Assembly (NCBI GenBank): GCA_946122785.1
Contig: CAMGYJ010000008.1
Coordinates: forward strand, 3,621,742 to 3,685,741
DNA length: 64,000 nucleotides
DNA from: Linum tenue
Lineage: Eukaryota > Streptophyta > Magnoliopsida > Malpighiales > Linaceae
Reading direction: 5' to 3'
Position 1 is the first letter of the stretch. The number at the start of each line of letters is the position of its first letter. The position numbers and the translations under genes are program-made. Of the stretch, positions 23,358-35,027 are shown piece after piece. Under the pieces are notes generated by a model. The model made no database searches. It was not told the origin of the DNA and saw only the letters and a list, made by a program, of their open reading frames with translations.

Positions 23358-23880
23358 TTCTGTGTACCGGCACGGCACTAGTGCCGTCCCTTTTTCAACC
23401 GTTGGATTAATTATATTTAATAAGGACCATAGATCAATAATCACTACCTAACCAATACAGGTTGAACCTATTATACTCGGCCGGAAGAGAAAAATTGTTT
23501 ATAACTGATCAAAATAATTATTTTATCAATTGCAGCCACTCTTCCCCCAAAACAATCGTGCATCTTTGTCGAACAGTTCTACTAGAAATCGATCTACGAA
23601 CAGTTGCAGCAGCATGCTCCCTTAATGGCTTGATCATCGGCGGAAAGTACAGATTAACATAGCTGATAGGGGCTCGAGATCTTGGTGGGGATAGTCGGTC
23701 GGCGCAAGATGCTTAACGGCGATGATATGGTGGTGGATTTCTGGTGAGAATCGACGATTAGCTAAATCAAACCCACCCAAAATAATAACCCATCTGTCTG
23801 GTTTCAACCATTCCAAATCACAATTATATTAATCAAACCGGCCAGAATAATGAGACGGCACCAGTGCAGTCACGGTACCA
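23358..23880. repeat. Smaller inverted-repeat element nested in the long-TIR element
   Basis: GTACCGGCACGGCACTAGTGCCGTC at the left and GACGGCACCAGTGCAGTCACGGTACC at the right are imperfect inverted copies of about 26 bases. The interior has no recognised coding sequence. Target duplication is not evident. Confidence 0.4.
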
Positions 23881-23950
23881 AAGAAGTGCCGCCGTCGGGA
23901 TCATCGGTCAATCTCCTCAAAGCTGATCAGGTTAATTCGCTTCCATCATC

Positions 23951-24409
23951 ATGGTTATAGCAGAAGCCATTGTTTCTGTAGTCCTGACCCAGCTGAGTTC
24001 CATCACCGCCTAAGAGCTCAAGAAACACGGGAAGCTTGTCCTCGGCGCTGCGAAAGATGTGGAGAAGCTCAAATCCACTTTCACCGCCATCGGAGCTCTG
24101 CTGTTGGATGCAGAAGAGAAGCAATGGAAGGATGAAGGCATCAAAAAATGGTTGAAGAAGGTCGTGGACGTCTCCTACGAGATCGATGATGTGCTGGACG
24201 AGTGGAGAACCAAGATCCTCAAGCGTCAACTCAAAGGAGGCGGCGGCGATCAACATGCTCGGCACAGCTCTCTGTCGAGCACCAAGTCATCGGCAAGTTC
24301 ATCTGTACTCCGGGAAACGTTCAGTGCCTCAACGGAGGGCCTTTGGAAAAGAGAAACGGGAAGAGAAATGGAGGTCAGGAACGGATGCCGGCCGGAATTT
24401 CCAGGGTAG
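23951..24409 (+). pseudogene. Broken CC-NBS-LRR (NLR) N-terminal fragment
   Basis: The frame from the ATG at 23951 encodes the Rx-type coiled-coil domain of a plant NLR immune receptor. It starts AEAIVSVVLTQLSSITA, then KDVEKLKSTFTAIGALLLDAEEKQ, then WLKKVVDVSYEIDDVLDEW, which contains the EDVID-equivalent motif. An in-frame TAA at 24011-24013 replaces what is usually a Gln codon (codon 21). After about residue 100 the match decays and no NB-ARC domain follows. It lies wholly inside the long-TIR element, so capture by that element is the natural reading. It cannot make a working receptor. Whether any transcript is made is unknown. Confidence 0.82.
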
Positions 24410-24968
24410 TTGTCGGAATCGGGAATAGACTTTCTGAGCAAGTGCTTCGCAAAGGATTATAACCACCGCCCTGACGTGATTCCCCGGAATTTGATTTGCC
24501 CATTTTTTGTAATTTATTAAATTTTATTAAATTATTAATATGATAAATTATATAGATAAAATAAGTGCAATGATGAGGTGGAAAGAAAATTTTATTTTTT
24601 TTATTTTTTTTTAATTTCCACGTCATCTAGTTAACGGTCAAACTTTATAGTTGACTGCCACGTAGGACAAACTTAACAGAGTGTAACGGCCGGTGACCAA
24701 CCGTGAAACGATTCGTAAAGTTAGTGGCGAATAAGAAAGAAAAGTAATTCGAGTGACAAACGTGAAAGATTTGTATAATTTGAGTGACCAAACGTGTAAT
24801 TTAGCCATAAGTTTTTACAGATTTTTGGATCTTATATCGAAAACTATGCTAGGACCGTATTAAATAGAACACAACTATGCACTAACCGATACATAGATTG
24901 TTTTGGATCCGGTGTATAATTTCGTTTAGCAATGGTGATACAATTTCTATCATAGTTATATATATATA

Positions 24969-24996
24969 CTAGACATAAGGCCGCACTTCGATGCGG
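24969..24996 (-). mobile_element. Probable Helitron 3' terminus
   Basis: On the minus strand, a hairpin CCGCATCGAAGTGCGG (24996-24981) is followed eight bases later by CTAG and then T of a TATATATA target. Plant Helitrons end in a short hairpin followed by CTRR and insert between A and T. The 5' end, which would lie to the right, was not found. Confidence 0.42.
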
Positions 24997-25020
24997 TGAG
25001 CAAGCGTAGATTATTTGGGA

Positions 25021-25440
25021 GCCAGTGACGGAGCCAGGTTGTAAAATTAGGTGCGTACTCTTTTCAAAATATAAAAAAATATATTTAATAATTAAAATTA
25101 AAATTGAATGGAAACTAGCAGGCTAGAAAAGGGAGAGGCCAGTAGTTGTCAAGCTTCATAGTTCTTGGACAAAATTGAATAGGGTAATTGAGAATAAAGA
25201 ACTCAAATAGAGATTTATTGTAATTGAAGATTTCATTTATAGGGTATAAATTAATTTAATATCAATCAAATAACAACCACTGAGTTGTATTGTAGTGATA
25301 AAATACTTTTTATACTCTATCACTGCGATGAATTTGAATATTTGATTCCTTGTATAAATATATATAAAAATATATTAATTTTTTTCCAAAACTTACCTGT
25401 GTCCTGGGACACATCCCAAACACCCTGCCTCCGCCTATGG
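25021..25440. repeat. GGCGGAG-ended repeat, second copy
   Basis: The left border CCAGTGACGGAGCCAGGTTG and the right border CCCTGCCTCCGCCTATGG are imperfect inverted copies of the end type seen at 18631 and 19257. The interior is AT-rich without a gene. Confidence 0.4.
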
Positions 25441-28400
25441 TCCCGAGTAGTGTTTGCAAGTCATCCCGAACATGTTACTATAAGCGATAACATTGATTTT
25501 AACTCTCGTTGCAATGACCATCTATGACATACTTGGAGAAAATAATCAAGTTCTCCATAACCGGAGGATGGAGAGAAATGTTAATCGCGAATCAATGGCG
25601 GCAGCTGGTGTTGCATGCATGTGTACGTAAGGGTTTCAGGAACACGAAGAAAAAAGATCTAAATGTTTGATCGAGATAACATAAATAGGGGTAAAAGCAA
25701 AATGGATTAATTACAACCTATCCAAATTGTTGATCATCGCTTGCTTCCTTTTTTTAACATAGATTGGTAGTTTATAAGGTACTACAAAATCATACACAAT
25801 AATTGATACATAATCGAATTACCGACGAAACGATCTTTTTGTCACTAATTATCGATCATCGCTTTCTTACTTTATAATAGAATAATCTGTCATTTTTTTG
25901 CAATTGAAACCCCGTCACCACTATCTCTTATGGTTTAATTAATATCCTTTCTAAATTCCAGAAACACTTTAAGAGGAAAAAAATTGAGCAGAGGAAAGGG
26001 AAATATGAAACCTCAAAGTTTGATCTACCGCATTAGGCATGTATTATGTGAAGAATAAAATGTAAAGGGACGATAGATTAGATGCAAATGTTAGGGAAGA
26101 GAAAGAGATGAGGGGAGAGAGTCACCGCTACAAAAATAAATGATCATGGTGGAACTTAGTGAAGCTCTTAGTGAACAGTAAGTAGGATTTAGATTTGTAT
26201 GTAATAATTAAGTGGCGATATCGCACCCTTATCACGGGACGGAGATAGCCAATAAGCATGCATTATGTTATGTGGTCCATTTATGATGTTTTGTTAGCAT
26301 TATTAGTCTAAAGTTAATTTTTTTGTTAGCGGTTTTGTTAGTAATATTGACTTGGACAATATGATATTGACTAAGAAGAAATATATAGCAGTCAACATTC
26401 AATTTAATTTTTTAAAAAATTTGGCTAGTAAATGATATTTACCTAAGCCCAAGTAGACCCATTGATTATAGGTAGGGTATGAGTGACGTATATATGAGTT
26501 TGGAAGTTTGTAGATGAGTTTGGATAGGGTATGGATATTTACTTCCATAATCTAAATGTGTATGAGTTGGGTATGAATACCTATTTATTCAAGGTGTTTT
26601 AATTACACGTACAAAAATTAGACCTATTTGTAGAACTTCAAAGTTTAGGTACCAAAATGTAATACACAAAAATTTTAGGTACTAAATGTAATGTTTCATC
26701 AATATTTTTTGAGGACTTATATGCTAAAAAATTAATTTAGGTTATAAATCTAAAGATTTATTAAGTTTAGGTACATAACTGTAATTTGCATAGTTGAGAC
26801 TTAATTCCTTTCATTGTGATGTATTTAAGATGATAATTATTTACTTTTTTTTATAGAAAACAGAAACTATTTATTTTATTTGGGTAGATAACTAGCCAAA
26901 CATTCCATGTATATTTGTTGAAAATTTAAGGTCGGGTGAAAAAGAAAAACCCTAGTGAGAAGTAAAAGGAATCCAAACTGGAACTCGCTTAAAATTCCAA
27001 GCCTTCAAATCTCATAGTGGAAAATGACGTCTTTCTAATAAGTAATAATCATATATATTTATTTTTAATTGGACTCGACATTGAGCTGAAAAAGTTAGTG
27101 ATTCATGGTTCAATTATTAGTTCTTTAGATTGTTGGTGAGTCGTGTATAGACCCGTTCATATTGTGATCATTAAATAATATACTAATTATGGTTAGACGA
27201 AGAAGGCAAAGAAAAAAAAGGGTTATGAAAGGCGAGTGAAAAATGAAACGAAGAAGAAGTAGATGATGAAAAGGTTTTGACCAATTCTTTTAGGTGGTCG
27301 TCAATACAACAGTCAACCCTTTGCACCGTAGCAATTTATTGACACTTGCTTATGTAGATGTCGCATATTTTGTCACATGTAGTTAGTAGAAGTTTGTTTA
27401 GTACGCAGTAAATGTACCAAATGAGTTTATAAATTTGTTCTTGCAATATTTTAGAGACGTCTCTCTTTTATCATTTATTTTATGTTTCACGTAATGAGCA
27501 AATATAAAATGATTGAATCTTCTCCATAGTTGAGTGATACAACATCTTGTATTGTACAAACTAAATTTATACTTTTATGTTATGGTGGATTGGATTCATG
27601 ATTGGTTCAAAAGGATTGGTGGATTGGATTCATGGATTTAAGTGAAATCTAAACATTGGATCAATATGTAAATTTAAAAAATTGTAGGTATGCAAATCTT
27701 ATAATATTTAGGTACCAAAATATTTTCAATGATTTTATATTAAAAATTAAATTTGGAGTATCAAAATATAATATTGTACATTATAGTGACTAATCTATAA
27801 TTTTTAGTGGACAGTAAACGGTTTACTTCAGATTTATATATATTAATTAATTAATTGTCTTACCATAGTGAGAGGGGTATGAACCTAGTACCCCTAATAA
27901 ATGATAATTTATATACTCTTTTCCCAATTGTCTATGCTTGTGTCTTTATCGTTTTGTTTGCATCTTACTCACTATCATTATCGTAACGTGATACTCATAC
28001 TAATCAAAAATTTATCAAGAACTCTTACGTACCAACAATGCATATGATTGATTATTGAACTAACATAAAGGCAATGACTAATTAGCAAGTACATTTACAA
28101 CTTTTTGAATAAAGAAGTGAACCTTTGTAAGATCACTTTCTAACAAATTATGTATTACTCATACGCCTCTTAATTTAGTAACATCTCAGTGGTATGCTGA
28201 CAAAAACTACAATACGTCAACATTGAACAAATAAATTCCATACTAGTGTACACTCGTACGCTCTTTAACAACATCTTATTCAACTCTCTGATCTAATAAT
28301 AATAATAATAAAAATACATCAACATCAGTTTAATTTAAACGCATAAACATTAGTGTTCCCATCTCGTGAATATATTGTGGACATTTTTTCCCTCAAATTA

Positions 28401-28766
28401 TCCTTTTACGCATATAAACCTTGTTCTTACTATATCTTCATATATTATCCGTGGGACTACGACAACGTATTGGATCTGAATATGCCAATCCTTTGAGAGT
28501 TCTTCAAGTTCTAGCGGATGAGACAAAACGTTTTTGAGAATTTTTTTACATCTCGAGGAGATAATTTACCATTAAATTTTGAATGAATCACATAAAATTA
28601 AATAGGGACCACCCGAATCATTTTCTACCCTAATTTGGCTTCTGGTTGAAATATACTCTTGAAATTTGTTGTGAATGGACAAAATAACTAACAAAAATGG
28701 CTGGGAAAAATTATCGTATTCCAAAATAAACGAAACATATATAAACAAACAGAAATGCGAAATTAA
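25441..28766. other. Intergenic, AT-rich, old MITE relics
   Basis: The 26640-26800 and 27585-27780 stretches share TTTAGGTACCAAAATGTAA and GGATTGGTGGATTGG motifs with the MITE at 1607-2026 and are eroded relatives. An AATAATAATAATAA run lies near 28296. No gene is seen over 3.3 kb. Confidence 0.4.
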
Positions 28767-28854
28767 TTAATAAATTTCCGTTAGGGGGAGGTCTCCGCTT
28801 CTCCGGAAAGGAAGTTGGGATAAAAAAAACTCCGAAGCGGGAGAAGAAAGGAGG

Positions 28855-29138
28855 GTGCGGGAAAACAAGCGAGTGAAAGTGCGAGAGAAGAGGGAATTCT
28901 TAAGCAAATTGCGTTTCTTCTTCCTTCGTTCCCCTTCCCATTCCACCAGCAGCGTTCCCCCGCCCTCCTCCATTTGTGCTTCCGCTTCTGCTTCAACTTC
29001 CGTTTCCCCTCCCCCTTCCGCCTCCGTCCCTCGTCCTAACGGCGGTGGCTGCTCTCCCTCGCGTCTCCGCCGTCACTGCTCCGAATCTCCGTCATCATGT
29101 CGCTTCTTCTGTTCCCCGGTGAGCCTCTTCCCCCCCCC

Positions 29139-29171
<33 letters not shown>

Positions 29172-30256
29172 CCATCAATTGATTTGTTCGTTCCGAATCG
29201 CTCTTCGTTTGTTTCCACCGCTTTGTTTATGAGACTGTGATCCAATTCTCGAGCATATTTTTTATGGCGGGAAACCGAGGAATCTCTGTGAACGCCTGTT
29301 CCGCGTCCGTTATGTATTTGTTTGGCTCATTCTTCACCGATGAGTGTAATATGATTGATCTCATCAGAAGAAATGAATGGATGAGTGTGAAGTAGGTCAT
29401 TGGTGTTTTGAATTTTGCACTTTGCGTACTGACGGATGTAATTGAAATGAATCGTCCTCAACATCTGGATCGCTGAATTTTACTGGCTTCGCTGGTTTGT
29501 GGTGGTTAGGATTCTGTTTCCTGACTTTGTAGAATGGCTGTATTCATTAGTTCTTTCTGATGCGATGTTGTTGTTACAATACTACCGATGCAATTGATTT
29601 GAATCGTGATTCGCTGAAGTTAATTCGCTTCGCTGGTTTATGGTGGTTAGGTTTCTGTTTCTGACTTTGTAGAATGACTGTATTCGTTAATCCTTTCTGA
29701 TGTGATGTTTATGTTACAATACTACCGTTATTTTGTTTCCCGTCCATTGTTTGTTCAATCAAGTTGGGAGGCAGGCATTTCTGTGGATGCTTTCGTCGTA
29801 GTTAGTATCTTTGGATGTGGTTCGTGGTTGCTCTGAGTAGATTAAGGATGTCAAAGTTCATTCAACTTAGGTTGTTTGACAGTTTCTTTTTGCCGAGCTT
29901 CTTCAGTGTGGTTTGTGATACTTCTGACAAGCATTTAACACGTTTGATTTGATTAGCCAGGATTATCACATGGATTGTCCAACAGCATTGCAGTTTCTCC
30001 AGATCTATTTCATAGCTGCAACCACTCCAACCTGATAGCTACAAGAGTAAATTTTGGCAAGCTACTTTGATCATGGTTATGTCCGGTACAAAAATTTCTA
30101 GTTGTTTATTGCTGGCATTCAAGCATGGTGTCTGCTTGAGAGAAAAGCTCTCTGGTGTCGCCATCTCTGCTGCTGGCTCTGAATTGTACAGCTTCTTCTC
30201 TTTGACCTTCTTCAACGTTTTCTGATCTCGAGTTAACTCTGTACATATAAAGAGAT
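28855..30256 (+). promoter_or_regulatory. 5' leader region of the PI4K-gamma gene
   Basis: 28890-29118 is a CT-rich, GC-rich leader-like segment ending CCCCG/GTGAGCC, a good splice donor at 29119. A C22/(CT)11 microsatellite follows directly (about 29130-29172). The next 1.1 kb looks like leader intron with T-rich sequence, including a diverged direct repeat (TTCGCTGGTTT.TGGTGGTTAGG...TCTGTTTC at about 29488 and 29629). Exact leader exons are not determined. Confidence 0.4.
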
Positions 30257-32155
30257 ATGGCAGTTGCAACTTTGAAAGGACACTTTCCAGCAAGTGAGTA
30301 TGGTGGAAGTAAACGAATTGAAGCGAGAAAACCTTCTCCTAGGAGGCGGCGTGTATTCGTCCAAACTGAAACAGGATTTGTTTTGGGAATTGAACTAGAT
30401 GGGAGTGATAACGCCCACACGGTGAAGAGAAAGCTACAGCTTGCCCTCAACATCCCAACGGAGGAGAGATCCTTGATATTTGGCGATGTAATACTGAAAA
30501 ATGATCTGAGTGAAGTTAGAAACTGTTCTCCACTTCTCCTCACAAGGAACTTCATGCACAGAAGCTCATCGACTCCATGTCTTTCGCCACGTGCAAAGGA
30601 TCATCTTCAGCAGAGTGACAAGAGCAGCCCAATTGAGATACTTGGATTTTCAGATCATTTTGCTGTAGTAAAGCCACTAGTGAGAGAAATCACAATAGCA
30701 ATGAGAAATGGTGTCAATCCAACCCCCACTCATGGCGGCCTTGGAGGTGCATACTATTTCAAAAATTGCCAATATGAAAATATTGCCATTGTGAAACCCA
30801 CAGATGAAGAGCCTTATGCCCCCAACAACCCCAAAGGGTTTGTCGGGAAGGCCCTCGGTCAGCCGGGTCTGAAACGTTCAGTTCGGGTTGGTGAAACGGG
30901 GTTCAGAGAAGTGGCAGCTTACCTTCTCGATCGTGGTCACTTTGCCAATGTGCCTCCCACAGTCCTTGTAAAGGTGACGCATTCCATTTTCAACATCAAC
31001 GATGGAATGAATCAGGGCAAGCAGCATCAACACCCAAAGAAGCAGGTTAGCAAGATTGCATCGCTTCAGAAGTACATACATCATGATTTTGATGCCAGTG
31101 ACCATGGGACTTCGAGTTTCCCGGTTGCTGCTGTGCATAGGATAGGAATCTTAGACGTGAGAATCTTGAATACCGACAGGCATGCAGGGAATCTTCTGGT
31201 TAGGAAGCTGGATGGGATTGGAAGGTTTGGACAAGTCGACCTTATCCCCATTGATCATGGACTATGCCTTCCAGAAGACTTGGAGAACCCATATTTCGAG
31301 TGGATAAACTGGCCACAAGCTTCATTACCATTCTCCGATGACGAGCTCGAGTACATAAACAGTCTCGAGCCTTGTCGAGATGCTGACATGTTGAGGAGGG
31401 AACTGCCGATGATTAGAGAGGCGTGCCTCAGGATTCTAGTCGTTTGCACAATTTTCCTGAAGCAAGCCGCAGGTTTCGGTCTGTGCTTGGGAGAGATTGG
31501 AGAAATGATGAGTAGGGAGTTCTGCGGTCCAGAAGAGGAACCTAGTGAGTTTGAGCTCATATGCATGGAGGCAAGAAGTCGAGTAGAGGAGTCAAGATCA
31601 TCATCCCCTTCTTCTGACGTGAAGAAAGGAGGAGATAGTAACGAGGAGTTCCAGTTTGACATTGACTGTGAGGCCGAACTATATGGGCCACCGTTAAGAA
31701 CAGTTTCATTTGGGTGCAGGAACGTCCGGAACCTACTTTCCAAGCTAGAGGAGAGTCTTGAAGAGGAAGAGGAGGATGGGCTAACTACTACTGCAGTTGT
31801 AGATATTAGTACTGACCCTGATGTTGGTGAAATCGCAGTTATGACTACGACCTTGGCTAAAAGGTCAATGTTGTTAAAGAACATGAGTTTAGGTGAGAAG
31901 AGCTGGAGGCGCGAGATTGCAATGGAGAAACTCGGGTGTATGGCTGGGGTATCGTCTGGGAACAGGAGTGTGAATGAACAGCTTCCTTTGAGCTGCAGCT
32001 TTGTGAAGATTTCTGAGCTGAGTGAAGGGGAGTGGACACAGTTTCTCGACATTTTCCAGAAGTTGCTGTACCCTGCTTTTGAAAACCGTGAATCAGCAGG
32101 AAAGCAAGGTCAGAGAAACCCAAGACAGCGGTTAGGAACCTCGTGCCAGTTTTGA
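30257..32155 (+). CDS. Phosphatidylinositol 4-kinase gamma (ubiquitin-like domain kinase)
   Basis: Single-exon frame of 632 residues; an in-frame TAA six bases before the ATG fixes the start. Residues about 33-97 form a ubiquitin-like domain (VFVQTETGFVLGIELD...PLLLTRN). The PI3/PI4-kinase-type domain spans about 160-410: glycine-rich GGLGGAYYF (160-168), Lys180 in IAIVKPTDEEP, KGFVGKALGQPG, the catalytic LNTDRHAGNLLV (Asp307) and DHG at 333-335 in place of DFG. An acidic Glu-rich stretch (about 509-517) and the conserved C-terminal RLGTSCQF follow. The family (Arabidopsis PI4K gamma 5/7) includes members with reported protein kinase activity and an uncertain lipid kinase role, linked to membrane and nuclear signalling. 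Length and motifs indicate an intact gene. Confidence 0.94.
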   Translation: MAVATLKGHFPASEYGGSKRIEARKPSPRRRRVFVQTETGFVLGIELDGSDNAHTVKRKLQLALNIPTEERSLIFGDVILKNDLSEVRNCSPLLLTRNFMHRSSSTPCLSPRAKDHLQQSDKSSPIEILGFSDHFAVVKPLVREITIAMRNGVNPTPTHGGLGGAYYFKNCQYENIAIVKPTDEEPYAPNNPKGFVGKALGQPGLKRSVRVGETGFREVAAYLLDRGHFANVPPTVLVKVTHSIFNINDGMNQGKQHQHPKKQVSKIASLQKYIHHDFDASDHGTSSFPVAAVHRIGILDVRILNTDRHAGNLLVRKLDGIGRFGQVDLIPIDHGLCLPEDLENPYFEWINWPQASLPFSDDELEYINSLEPCRDADMLRRELPMIREACLRILVVCTIFLKQAAGFGLCLGEIGEMMSREFCGPEEEPSEFELICMEARSRVEESRSSSPSSDVKKGGDSNEEFQFDIDCEAELYGPPLRTVSFGCRNVRNLLSKLEESLEEEEEDGLTTTAVVDISTDPDVGEIAVMTTTLAKRSMLLKNMSLGEKSWRREIAMEKLGCMAGVSSGNRSVNEQLPLSCSFVKISELSEGEWTQFLDIFQKLLYPAFENRESAGKQGQRNPRQRLGTSCQF

Positions 32156-33043
32156 CCCAGCTTCGGAATATGCAGCTTGCCAGTATCTCCAACCCTTTCA
32201 GCTGGAAGTATATCACAAGCTGCTGAGGTGAGAACTACTTTTTTGTTCCTCTCTGTGTAATATCAAATATGCATTTTTTACCTTCTTTTTTTCTTCCCCC
32301 CTTTTTTTACTATTTCCCCACTCTCTGGCTCTACTTTTTGCTTAGACTGCAAAAAATCTGCTATTCTAGGCATTTGATTGTAATAAAAGTGGAAAACACA
32401 GGAACTAATAAGACATAATGTATAGAAAGGTTCCTGATGTTCTCTTCTGCTGCAAATGAGTAAATAATCCTTGTAAGGGACGATTAATTTGCAGCAGCTA
32501 AGATGTTACTGATTGTAGTGATAAATGGAAAAACACAGGAACTGCAATGTTCGTTGTGTTCTGCTCTTTTGGAGCATACCATTATTGAATTTCTTTGATG
32601 CCTTGCCATGTGTTTTTGTTTAAGAGTAGCAATGAAGTAGGCCAATTTGGTTACAGAAAGATAATCAATATTGATCGTTGTGTTAGAGAAATCCCCTAAA
32701 GAGATGTCGTGATCCTTGATGAACAAGTAACGACGATCTTATGAACCTGTTTATTGGATGTGATAATATCCCAGCAACCAACAAATTGTAGGGGTAAAAG
32801 AAAGGAAATCAAGTCATAGTACTGATCTAGACATTTTGTATTCTTAAATTTGAACACGATGAAACTTTCAATGAGTTAGCAAAAATGAGTAGAGGGTATA
32901 GTATATACTCTGTCTGGCCTCAGTTATGAAGTAAATAAGTGGAGACCTTGAAATAGCACAAAATTTTGGGAAAACCAGAAAAGAAGTGGGAGAAGAGAAG
33001 GAAAGCCACAAAAAAAAAAAAAAAATCTAGGAAAAAGTTAAGA
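32156..33043. other. 3' UTR and convergent intergenic gap
   Basis: This is the 3' region of the PI4K-gamma gene followed by AT-rich sequence up to the convergent kinase gene. A leader- or UTR-type intron is possible (CTGAG/GTGAGAAC at about 32227). Nothing else is recognised. Confidence 0.4.
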
Positions 33044-35027
33044 CTATGGATCACCCTCTTTCATGCTGGCTATTCTACTCAATTCTATATGTTGACTCTG
33101 TATCCTGCTTAGAACTCTCGAGAAACTTGCTTGTGAGGACATGGTATCTTGCCTGACATGGCGACGCTGTTTTATCTTCAATATACCCTGTGAAACTTCA
33201 CCTATTGTTGGCCGCTTTCTTTGGAATTTATGCAAGCATCTGTGACCAATTTTTGCTAGCTCCCTCACCTCTTGAATCTCGCATTTACCCGCAAGTTTCT
33301 CGTCGATTATTTCATCGACCCCATCTGAACTCATTGCAGCCTTGGGAGACAAGAAAATAGAAACGGCATAGAATTAGGGTGTTAGCCATGGCCATATAGC
33401 TGTAGGGGAAACCAGAACAAAGCTTTTTGCAGGACTTACAAGATTGATGTATTCCATGAGGTTCTGATGGGGATGGATGCCAGTAATAAGTTCAAAGATG
33501 ATAACACCAAAACTGTAGATGTCGCTCTTCGTAGTGAACCTGTTTGTTGCTATATACACTGGGTCTATGTAGCCATAAGTTCCCTTGAGGCCGGAGTTCT
33601 GTTCGTCAAATGCATCTTCCTTGGACAGACCGAAATCAGCCACCTAAAATTCATAAGTACATAGCAATAGGCAGACATAAATGAGTAATAAATACAACTA
33701 TACAAGCCATAGTGACTAGCCACTTTCTTAATCATCGAAACTTAGGTTTTAGAGGACTTTGCTTACCTTAGCTCTCATTGATAGGTCCAACAATATGTTA
33801 GCAGACTTCAAATCGCGATGTATAACAGGTGGAACAGCCTGTGTTGAAAGGAGGGATCAATGAGACCACAAGTTTTCAAAAGGGATCAACGAAACCACAA
33901 GTTCCTTCATTGAACTATAGAAAGATGATGAAGCTTACCCCTTCATGAAGATACTCAATGCCATGTGAAATATCCAGAGCGATTTGGACCCTGTCTTCCC
34001 AGCTCAGAATGATTGCATCATTATCTGCAAAGCAGTTAAGTCAAGTGAACAACAGTGTAACGAGTGCGAGAATCTGACTTGAAGCTTTAACCCTGTGTTT
34101 ATGGGTTTCTATTTGAAGCATAGCTTGCCCTTACTGTATAAAAGGTTTGCCAGGCTGCCATTGCTCATGAACTCATAGATCAGCATTCGTTGCCCCCTAT
34201 CTACACAGTATCCAATCAGATTCACTAGATTCCGGTGATGCAGCCTCCCAAGAAGACAAACCTGCAAGCAAAATAACCAAGCTCAATAACTCACGGCTAA
34301 GCACAAGATTTTCTGAAGTACGAGGTAAATTGATGTCTTGAGATTTCTACTTTACGAGTTCGATTTAGTAGGTCTTGTTTGGGAGATTGATATCGATGAA
34401 AATGATGAGCACATTTACAAATGCACCGAATCAAGCACGTTCGCTACCTCTGTCTGGAACTCCTTCCCCCCCTGCCTGGAATCCGAGGCAAGGACTTTCA
34501 CAGCATAAGTGTCTCCGGAATTCAGGACCGCCTTATACACCACCCCGAATGAACCCTGCCCCACTGTTGTCGTGAAATTCTGTGTTGCTTTCTGGATATC
34601 CCTGCAACGAAAACAACACTCATCATCGAAATCACGGCATTCTCCATCTCCTGCTGCTGAGAGAGGGATAAGACTTCATGAGAGACACTCACTTGTAAGA
34701 GTATCCAATCACCCCAGAAGCCGAGACGAAATGGTCTTTGCTGGGCCGACCCCACCAAGATGAATGAGGGCTAGGAACCTTGTGAGCGAGCTGAGGCTCG
34801 CGTATTGTTATCGAGGCGCTGAAATCAGTCGATGCGTCCACGCCATTGACTCGTATGGGTGCAGACGAAGTCGGACTCCGCTGCTCACTGGCTGCTAAAC
34901 TTCGGCCGTGAAGGTCAGCCCGCTTCTTCTGCCACCTCACAAAGATGAACAGAAGCACTGCTATGACTACACCAAGCCCCAACCCTACAGAGACTCCAAT
35001 AGCAATCAAGTCCCCTTTAGATACCAT
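33044..35027 (-). CDS. CRLK2-like receptor-like protein kinase
   Basis: Seven exons on the minus strand: 35027-34693, 34601-34448, 34261-34135, 34024-33939, 33838-33767, 33643-33440 and 33340-33044, totalling 424 residues with consistent phases. A membrane segment (about residues 7-30, IGVSVGLGLGVVIAVLLFIFV) lies at the N-terminus with no large ectodomain, as in calcium/calmodulin-regulated receptor-like kinases. The kinase domain has GQGSFGVVY (126-134), Lys147, HRDLKSAN with Asp243, DFG with Asp261, and LKGTYGYIDPVYIATNRFT as activation and P+1 segment. The C-terminal tail (RRHVRQDTMSSQASFSRVL, then SRIQSQHIEL) matches what I recall of CRLK2 (At5g15730). All catalytic residues are present, so an active plasma-membrane kinase is expected. 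Calmodulin binding is inferred from family only. Confidence 0.92.

Larger units (their letters stand above)
22996..24803. mobile_element. Long-TIR (Mutator-like) element carrying an NLR fragment
   Basis: The two ends are inverted copies of about 310 bases: 22996-23310 and 24497-24803. Both run TAAATTACACGTTTGGTCACTCAAATT..., CGTTTCACGGTTGGTCACCGGCCG, GTTAAGTTTGTCCTACGTGGCA, AACTATAAAGTTTGACCGTTAACTAGATGA and CTTTCCACCTCATCATTGCAC. Divergence between arms is a few percent by eye. Long inverted ends with no transposase and a host gene fragment between them match a Pack-MULE. A clear 9-bp target duplication was not found. Cargo: a smaller inverted-repeat element (23358-23880) and the NLR fragment at 23951-24409. 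Confidence 0.75.

Noticed and set aside
24059..24409. Functional short CC-only resistance protein starting at an internal ATG
   Set aside because: The frame would lack the first helix, loses family similarity after ~65 codons, and sits inside a transposable element.
31255..32052. 265-codon frame antisense to the PI4K-gamma gene
   Set aside because: A shadow of a GC-biased coding frame; Ser-rich product without domain.
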